DNA from: PALSA-270 sp963770915
Lineage (GTDB): Bacteria > Acidobacteriota > Terriglobia > Terriglobales > Acidobacteriaceae
DNA length: 64,000 bases
Assembly: GCA_963770915.1 (NCBI GenBank)
Contig: CAVYRG010000001.1
Span: forward strand, 1,860,001-1,924,000
Direction of reading: 5' to 3'
The notes under the pieces are model-generated. The model was not told the origin of the DNA. It did no database searches and worked only from the letters and a program-made list of their open reading frames with translations. Shown here piece after piece: positions 58,740 through 64,000 of this stretch (position 1 is its first letter; every line of letters starts with the position of its first letter). The position numbers were made by a program, and so were the translations under genes.

Positions 58740-59035
58740 AGGCGTCCTACCTTTCTCTCGGGGCTGTCATCTCGGCGACGGATACATCGCCCAGGCTGAA
58801 TCTTCTGCCGCAATAAAGCCGCGATCTTGGGGTGGAACCTCAAATACCGGGCCAGGACTTCATGGACCCCTTCCTACTAGGAGAGGCGGAAATAAGGGCT
58901 GGATTGGTTCACCGGAATTCTCTTAGGATTCCCCCGTCTCTGGCCCAATCCGCTCCTCGGATTTCGCCTTCTGAAATAGAGACATTTCTCGCCAAGGACA
59001 GAATCGGCCCGAACGCGCAAAAAACGAGGAACCAT
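58740..59035. other. Divergent intergenic region, 296 bp
   Basis: It separates the membrane-anchored protein gene (minus) from the secreted-protein gene (plus). An open frame exists toward the plus gene but has no family-like sequence. No clear -35/-10 pair or perfect palindrome was found. It must contain promoters for both directions. Confidence 0.4.
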
Positions 59036-59695
59036 ATGGCCCACGATCATTCTCGATTTCACAAGCCGTTGTGGCTTCTTTTGCCATTGCTAGTCATGGG
59101 ATTTGCCAGTTTGGCGTTTTCGCAAATCTCACCCCAGGACGCCTTGTGGTCTGGCCATGCGCAATGCCAAATCAATGTGCAGGGCCCCGGCTACACTCAC
59201 CAGGAAACCCACACTTGGACGCTCACGGGCGGACGGCCAACCGCGCAAGGCGCCATGCGCATTTATGCGGCGACCTGGAGTGTGACCGGACAGGGATCGC
59301 TGCAGAGGACTCAGGGCGCGCAAACCCTTGACGCGCAATGGACGACGAATGCGCAAACCGGGGCGCCGATCGCTGTCTTCATCCGCGCCTCGGACGGAAG
59401 GTTGCTCATCAAGTCCTGGCATGCACAACTGCGCGTTCACGATGCAGTAACCGGAACGCAAAAAGTCACGGTCAACGGAGTGGTTCAGTCCCAGGCCCCA
59501 ATCGGGGTCGAGGCGTTCGAATGGGCATTCCCGGCGATTGAAGATGCGCGCACGAGCACCAGCATCAGTGGATCCAAAACCATGGCGACCAACGGGGCGG
59601 TTGGGCCCATGCAACCGGGTGGATCGCAGGGGCAAGCCGCATGCACGTGGCAATTCAGCAAGGCCGGAACTCAACGCAGAATCCCTGCGGAATAG
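59036..59695 (+). CDS. Small secreted protein, unknown function
   Basis: 219 residues from the ATG at 59036, preceded by GAGG at seven bases; the frame extends upstream to 58832, but that part is not signal-like. Signal peptide (about 10-30, ending AFSQ). The mature part is beta-rich with Trp/Thr motifs: LWSGHAQCQINVQGPGYTHQ, ETHTWTLTGG and RIYAATWSVTGQGSL. Two Cys (in AQCQI and AACTW) could form a disulphide. No family recognised. Its setting beside 57276-58739 and 59791 suggests a joint function. Confidence 0.65.
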   Translation: MAHDHSRFHKPLWLLLPLLVMGFASLAFSQISPQDALWSGHAQCQINVQGPGYTHQETHTWTLTGGRPTAQGAMRIYAATWSVTGQGSLQRTQGAQTLDAQWTTNAQTGAPIAVFIRASDGRLLIKSWHAQLRVHDAVTGTQKVTVNGVVQSQAPIGVEAFEWAFPAIEDARTSTSISGSKTMATNGAVGPMQPGGSQGQAACTWQFSKAGTQRRIPAE

Positions 59696-59731
59696 AAATC
59701 TCGCGTCGCGTTCATCGGACTAAATCGTTAT

Positions 59732-59760
59732 TTGGCGCGCAGACCAGCCGGGAGTATGAT
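59732..59760 (+). promoter_or_regulatory. Likely promoter of the TPR-protein gene
   Basis: TTGGCG (59732-59737) and TATGAT (59755-59760) are separated by 17 bases, 30 bases upstream of the ATG at 59791. The -10 matches five of six consensus positions. Confidence 0.6.
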
Positions 59761-59790
59761 CTCCGCGCTTTCGAAGGACGTCTTTAAGAT

Positions 59791-62061
59791 ATGACTAATG
59801 GAGTGGGCATCCGAGCAAAGGCCATTCTTTTGGTGCTCCTTCTCTGTTCCGGATTATCCGCGGAAAACCTGGAGAAGGCCCAGAAAAAGGAACTAGAGGC
59901 TCAGGCCAAGGCCATCATCGCCGAGGCCAAAACGCTTGAGCAAGCCGGCGAGCTGGCGGAAGCCCGCGCCAAGTACGCCGAGTCGCAGGCCATGATCGAG
60001 ACCAACGAGGCCGCCGACGCCATTAAGCATCTGGATGCGGAGATCAAAAACCGGGTAAAGGAAGCTCTGAGCCAGGCCCGCAAGCTCTACGAGAAGGGCC
60101 AGTTCAAAGAAGCCGCCGCAGCGTTGGACGAGGGCATGAAGTTAGGATCACTGCAGCCGCTGCTCTGCTACGACCTCGCCCTGGCTTACTACCAACTGGG
60201 AGACCGCGTGAAGGCTCTCGAATACCTGGGGCAGGCCAGAGCAGGCACACCCGAGCCCAAGGAAAAACAGAGGCTCTCTCAGCTGGTCACGGCCTTCACC
60301 ACAGGCGAGGACCGGCCTTCGGCCACCGACAAGGACAACGAACAAATCAACCAGCTAAACCGCCTCACCGACAGAGTTGGTCTGGACGCGTGGCTGGAAG
60401 ATGAAGGAGGAGAAGAAGAGGAACCGGACGAGCCATTTTCCCAAACCGACGTACCGTCCCTGCAACCGGCGTCGCAGAGGTCCGGCGTTGGCCCGGCAGC
60501 GCCAAGTGGCCATTCGATTGTGGATCACCGGTCCAGCCTGTGTGCCGCGCTCGACGACCTCAAGGGGGTCCTGGCCGCCAGTCCGTCCGCAATTTTCAAT
60601 TGGGCAAACTGCGCGGAATCGAACGGCCGGCCGGCGGAGGCTGCGCGGCTATTGCAAAAATATTTGGACACCGCGCCCAACGCACTGGATGCAGAGGAAG
60701 TGCGTACCCGCGTCGCCGACTTGCATGCGCTGCTGGCTTTGCCCGGTCAGAACGGAACAGAAATTCGCCGCTTGTATGCGTCGGCCTACAGCTACCTGGC
60801 GGAGCGAAGATATGATCGGGCTCTGGCTGCATTCACCAAGGCGAATGAGTTGGCTCCTGACTTCGCCCTCACCCACTGGAAACTGGCTCTGCTCTATGAA
60901 GCCATGGCCAATGTAGATCGAGCCCGGGAGAATTTCACCCGCTACGAACAACTGATACCTGATCAGAAAGCCAAGGACGACGCCAATCTTCACCTCACTA
61001 CCCTGGAGGCGAAGAAATCCAAGTATGACGAGGAAGTGGGCGAGGCGGAGGACATTTTGTCCGATTTGTTCAATCGCGGGATGAACCTAACCTTCAACGA
61101 AGGCCAGGATCGCAGCGCGATCCGCGCCCGCCGCGCGCGGGTCAAAAAGAAGAAGGACCAGAATAAAGACAGGAACAGAATCGGCGGCTTTGCCGTTCCC
61201 TACGCCTACGCGCAGCAGGAGCTGGCGCACGCGAGCGAGCACCTCAACATCGCCCTCGCGTTATTTCCGCTGGGCGCCGAGGCCAGCGAGCTGATGGGCC
61301 TGGTTTTTCTGCAGGCCAACGATGGCCACCTCGCAACCTGGAGTTTCGATGCCGTCGCCAGCCAAGGCCTTCCCGTGGCGTTTTACGCCGAAATGCGCGG
61401 GCACAAACTAGATCACGCCGTGAAGTGCGAGCTGACCCACGACCGGGTGCGTTTGATTTTCCTCTCTTCCTACGACAAGAAAGGAACACCCACACCGCCG
61501 GATAAGCCAGCCGGCGACGACGGCCTGGGCGACCTGACTCTCGCCCCTTCGGATGAGCGCCAGCCCTTCGATTCCCTCGACCTGACCCTGGACGATATCA
61601 AGAAGGTTGAAACCAATAAGGGCATCCTCACGTTGAAACTCACCCAGCAGGAAATCACGCTCGCGCCGATTTACCTGCCTTCCTTTACTCCGGTAGAAGG
61701 GCCGCCGGCGCGCAGGTTTGCCAATAACTACACGCGGCTGTTCATTCGTTACCCAGGTCTGGAAGATTCCAAGCTTGGCGCTGAAGGAATGACCGGCGGC
61801 GAGAAGTTCGTGATGGGCTATAAGCTGGCCTCGTCGGGCCTGAATATTGCCACGAACCTCAACCCCATCGGAGCCATCCAGGCCACGCAAAGCGCTATTT
61901 CCATCGCGCGAACCATTCATGCCGCCATGGCCTCGCTGAGCGTCAGCTTCGCCGCCTGGGAAAGAAGCGTGGATGACCAGCAGCAACTGCTCAACGGCCA
62001 GAAATTCAAACCGGTTCCGACCCAACCGGTCAGCCTGGCCTTCGCACAAGAATTGAAGTAA
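59791..62061 (+). CDS. Exported TPR-repeat protein, unknown function
   Basis: 756 residues. A short signal peptide (about 8-24, KAILLVLLLCSGLSA) precedes helical repeats. TPR-like units are seen at about 28-170 (AKTLEQAGELAEARAKYAES, ALSQARKLYEKGQFKEAAAA, YDLALAYYQLGDRVKALEYL) and 270-400 (YASAYSYLAERRYDRALAAF, WKLALLYEAMANVDRARENF). A hydrophilic Lys-rich stretch follows (about 440-460). A beta-rich C-terminal domain (about 545-650; VRLIFLSSYDKKG, ILTLKLTQQEITLAPIY) and a final helical part complete it. No catalytic motif. It likely scaffolds partners in the periplasm, perhaps its unknown neighbours. Confidence 0.75.
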   Translation: MTNGVGIRAKAILLVLLLCSGLSAENLEKAQKKELEAQAKAIIAEAKTLEQAGELAEARAKYAESQAMIETNEAADAIKHLDAEIKNRVKEALSQARKLYEKGQFKEAAAALDEGMKLGSLQPLLCYDLALAYYQLGDRVKALEYLGQARAGTPEPKEKQRLSQLVTAFTTGEDRPSATDKDNEQINQLNRLTDRVGLDAWLEDEGGEEEEPDEPFSQTDVPSLQPASQRSGVGPAAPSGHSIVDHRSSLCAALDDLKGVLAASPSAIFNWANCAESNGRPAEAARLLQKYLDTAPNALDAEEVRTRVADLHALLALPGQNGTEIRRLYASAYSYLAERRYDRALAAFTKANELAPDFALTHWKLALLYEAMANVDRARENFTRYEQLIPDQKAKDDANLHLTTLEAKKSKYDEEVGEAEDILSDLFNRGMNLTFNEGQDRSAIRARRARVKKKKDQNKDRNRIGGFAVPYAYAQQELAHASEHLNIALALFPLGAEASELMGLVFLQANDGHLATWSFDAVASQGLPVAFYAEMRGHKLDHAVKCELTHDRVRLIFLSSYDKKGTPTPPDKPAGDDGLGDLTLAPSDERQPFDSLDLTLDDIKKVETNKGILTLKLTQQEITLAPIYLPSFTPVEGPPARRFANNYTRLFIRYPGLEDSKLGAEGMTGGEKFVMGYKLASSGLNIATNLNPIGAIQATQSAISIARTIHAAMASLSVSFAAWERSVDDQQQLLNGQKFKPVPTQPVSLAFAQELK

Positions 62062-62187
62062 GTGCTTTTTCGTGGCACACTTGCAGGCTCCGAGAATCCC
62101 CGCAGTCGAACCGACCGACACCTTTTGGCTCTAAAACCAACAACATACGGCGCGCCATCAAAGCATAAGTTCCTTGTTTTCAGCATA

Positions 62188-62216
62188 TTGACTTACATCC
62201 AGGAACGGAATATGCT
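62188..62216 (+). promoter_or_regulatory. Sigma-70-like promoter of the sigma factor/kinase genes
   Basis: TTGACT (62188-62193) and TATGCT (62211-62216) are separated by exactly 17 bases, 41 bases upstream of the GTG at 62258. Confidence 0.65.
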
Positions 62217-62257
62217 TCGCGCACTGGCGCCCCCCCAAGCGCCACGGGGCGAACCAA

Positions 62258-62833
62258 GTGGGTGGTCCATCAAAGCAAGTCACAGAATTGCTGGTTCGTT
62301 GGCATGGTGGCGATCGCGAGGCCCTCGATGCGCTGATGCCACTGGTTTACAAGGAATTGCGCCGCGTTGCGCAACATTATCTCAACGGCGAACGCCCCGG
62401 ACATACTCTGCAAAGCACGGCGCTGGTGAATGAGGCGTATGTGCGAATGGTCGAACAGGACTTCCCGCAGTGGAAGAACCGCGCGCATTTTTTCGCGGTG
62501 GCCGCGCAATTGATGCGGCAAATCCTGGTCGACCATGCCCGTAGCCAGCGCGCCGCCAAGCGCGGAGGGAGTGTTTGCCGGCTGGCGCTGGAAGAAGCCG
62601 AAGAGACTCCTCTTCCGGCTGACGTGGATATCGTCGCGCTCGACGATGCCCTCAACACGCTAGCCGCGATGGATGAGCAACAAAGCCGCGTAGTGGAGTT
62701 GAAATTTTTCGGAGGGCTCACGATCGACGACACAGCGGAGGTGCTAGGCATCTCGCCTTCCACGGTCAAACGCGACTGGATTACCGCCCGGGCATGGCTG
62801 CACCGCGAACTGGATCGGAGTGCCGCAACGTGA
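62258..62833 (+). CDS. ECF-type sigma factor (acidobacterial Sig-70_X6 type)
   Basis: 191 residues, starting with GTG at 62258. The sigma region 2 stretch is ALDALMPLVYKELRRVAQHY, then LVNEAYVRMVEQ and FFAVAAQLMRQILVDHARSQ, all diagnostic of the acidobacterial/planctomycete TIGR02999 subfamily. Region 4 is VVELKFFGGLTIDDTAEVLG, with helix-turn-helix SPSTVKRDWITARAWLHREL. No anti-sigma factor is adjacent. In this subfamily the following serine/threonine kinase is thought to take that regulatory role. The kinase gene start overlaps its stop codon (GTGA at 62830). Confidence 0.95.
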   Translation: MGGPSKQVTELLVRWHGGDREALDALMPLVYKELRRVAQHYLNGERPGHTLQSTALVNEAYVRMVEQDFPQWKNRAHFFAVAAQLMRQILVDHARSQRAAKRGGSVCRLALEEAEETPLPADVDIVALDDALNTLAAMDEQQSRVVELKFFGGLTIDDTAEVLGISPSTVKRDWITARAWLHRELDRSAAT

Positions 62834-63777
62834 TTCCGGAACGCTGGCAGCAGGTGCGGGAAATTCTCGACCAGGCAATCGGTTTGGACGCAGCACAACG
62901 TCCTTCGTACCTGGAAGCTGCTTGCGCCGGGGATACAGACCTCCGCCGCGAGGTTGAATCTCTCTTGCTCTCCCATGAGCGGGCGGGCAGCGTTTTCCTC
63001 AAGAATCCGGCAGCGGACCTAAAGAGCGCGTTGGGCTCCGACAGTCACAAGTCCAGCCGCGTTGGCCGGAGGATCGGCGTATACCAGATTGTGGAGCAGA
63101 TCGGACACGGCGGCATGGGCGAGGTCTACCGCGCCACGCGGGCCGACGGCCAGTACGACAAACAAGTCGCTATTAAGCTGGTACGAGTCGGCTTGGATAC
63201 CCCCGCCCTTCTGGAACGATTCCGCAATGAACGGCAAATTCTTGCTTCGCTCGATCACCCCAACATCGCCCGCTTGTATGACGGCGGGACAACCCAGGAT
63301 GGCGTTCCCTACCTGGTGATGGAACTCATCGAGGGAACTCCCATTGATCAATATTGCGAGGAGCATGCCCTGGACATCCCCGCCCGGCTGGATCTTTTCA
63401 GCCATGTCTGCGCGGCCGTGCAATACGCCCACCAGCGGCTGGTGATCCACCGCGATATCAAGCCGGGGAACATTCTGGTGACGGCGGAAGGCGTTCCCAA
63501 ACTGCTGGATTTCGGCATCGCCAAAATGCTCGACTCGCCGGCCGGCTCTGAAACCACCCTGCTTCGTCCCATGACCCCGGAGTACGCCAGCCCGGAGCAG
63601 GTCCGCGGCGAACCGATTACCACCGCTACCGACGTGTACTCGCTCGGGATTGTGCTTTATCGGCTGCTTACTGGCCGGTCTCCGTATGCGGAAAGCACGC
63701 GCACGCCGCTCGAACTCGCGCGAGCCATCTGCGAAGTCGAACCGCTGCGTCCCAGCACTGCGGTCATACGCACATGA
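62830..63777 (+). CDS. Serine/threonine protein kinase, front part (frame ends early)
   Basis: 315 residues from the GTG at 62830. An N-terminal helical region opens IPERWQQVREILDQAIGLDA, as in other acidobacterial Hanks-type kinases. The kinase domain (about 75-315) has YQIVEQIGHGGMGEVYRATR (P-loop), VAIKLVR (Lys), HRDIKPGNILV (catalytic loop), LLDFGIAK (DFG), TPEYASPEQ (APE) and DVYSLGIVLYRLLTG. It stops at 63777 in the middle of the C-lobe, after PSTAVIRT. The missing final helices are encoded in the next frame (63774 onward). Either a frameshift, in nature or in the assembly, or a real split gene. Complete homologues run on without interruption through this point. Confidence 0.9.
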   Translation: MIPERWQQVREILDQAIGLDAAQRPSYLEAACAGDTDLRREVESLLLSHERAGSVFLKNPAADLKSALGSDSHKSSRVGRRIGVYQIVEQIGHGGMGEVYRATRADGQYDKQVAIKLVRVGLDTPALLERFRNERQILASLDHPNIARLYDGGTTQDGVPYLVMELIEGTPIDQYCEEHALDIPARLDLFSHVCAAVQYAHQRLVIHRDIKPGNILVTAEGVPKLLDFGIAKMLDSPAGSETTLLRPMTPEYASPEQVRGEPITTATDVYSLGIVLYRLLTGRSPYAESTRTPLELARAICEVEPLRPSTAVIRT

Positions 63778-64000
63778 ACGCTGCCGATCTTGACGAGCCG
63801 AAGCAACTGGACGCAGAGCGTCGGCAGGAAGCGTCCAAACTTCGTAGGCGGTTAAAGGGCGACCTCGACAACATTGTTTTGAAGGCGCTGAGTAAAGAAC
63901 CGGCGCGCCGCTACGCATCGGTCGAACAGTTGGCTGAGGATATTCAGCGCCATCTGCAAGGCCGACCGGTCCACGCCGTTCCCGACTCGCTTCTCTATCG
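63774..64000 (+). CDS. Back part of the kinase C-lobe, start of a longer protein (runs off the window)
   Basis: From the ATG at 63774 (overlapping the TGA at 63775-63777) a frame runs to the window end. It reads LKGDLDNIVLKALSKEPARR, then YASVEQLAEDIQRHLQGRPV, exactly the last helices of the kinase C-lobe and the linker seen in acidobacterial kinases, which usually continue into WD40, TPR or sensor repeats. The shift is -1 relative to the preceding part. The ATGA junction would allow re-initiation, so the two halves could be made as separate chains. I rate a frameshift and a genuine gene split as both possible. Confidence 0.8.
   Translation, partial: MNAADLDEPKQLDAERRQEASKLRRRLKGDLDNIVLKALSKEPARRYASVEQLAEDIQRHLQGRPVHAVPDSLLY

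Noticed and set aside
1..64000. Search for CRISPR arrays, insertion sequences, prophage genes, tRNA and rRNA genes.
   Set aside because: No regularly spaced repeats, transposase or integrase motifs, tRNA cloverleaf sequences or rRNA stretches were seen.

Overview
The window looks like a chromosomal stretch from a soil acidobacterium (class Terriglobia type). This rests on protein families rather than on any rRNA or marker gene, none of which is present. The diagnostic families are two proteins with the soil-associated TIGR03435 domain, a VWFA-related protein of the TIGR03436 type, an Oar-like TonB receptor with a carboxypeptidase-regulatory-like N-terminus, a BlaI/M56 regulator pair, and an ECF-type sigma factor overlapping a serine/threonine kinase gene. 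GC is moderate to high and genes are densely packed on both strands. No tRNA, rRNA, transposase, prophage gene or CRISPR array was seen.

Layout. 46-4782: a degenerate NarL-type regulator, PilZ, DUF2207 and LemA genes, and a secreted unknown. 4787-7879: a two-domain LigD ligase and a divergent two-CxxCH-motif cytochrome c. 8091-15175: a two-component pair, a coiled-coil porin, a cupredoxin-like protein, an intergenic region with a probable structured RNA and terminators, and a second coiled-coil porin. Two arrays of heptamers spaced at 11 bp, of the PhoB/OmpR type, lie in this section. 15388-24418: a hexuronate operon (uxaC, SDR, exuT-like, kdgK-like, uxaA) followed 29 bp later by an orphan adenylation-domain protein whose specificity code reads as cysteine. 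24542-31963: a TonB receptor, a YfiR-like protein and two complex sensor kinases. 32099-34896: a Tat-exported TIM-barrel-like protein divergent from a LacI-family regulator, with a perfect palindrome between them.

34976-43741 is a tight operon: BlaI-like repressor, M56/BlaR1-like protease fused to TIGR03435, a second TIGR03435 protein, an Oar-like outer-membrane receptor and a VWA-type protein. It has a good sigma-70 promoter overlapped by two direct repeats. 43812-49791 holds a DUF302 protein and then a compact cassette (FkbH-like HAD, acyl carrier protein, MaoC-SDR fusion, GNAT-like protein, polysaccharide deacetylase) that looks built to make a small acyl group and place it on a glycan. 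49891-54245 is a second sugar-acid catabolic operon (MFS, RhmD-like dehydratase, GguC/AraD1-like protein, beta-hydroxyacid dehydrogenase). 54305-62061 holds five exported or anchored proteins that I cannot assign to a characterised function. 62258-64000 is a sigma factor and a serine/threonine kinase whose frame is broken at an ATGA stop/start junction; the gene runs off the window.

Taken together this is an accessory metabolic and sensory region of a plant-polymer-degrading soil bacterium. Uronate and sugar-acid catabolism, TonB uptake and several signalling systems sit next to each other. The parts least explained by known systems are the FkbH/ACP/deacetylase cassette, the cysteine-code adenylation protein inside a sugar operon, the unknown secreted-protein cluster, and the M56-TIGR03435 operon.
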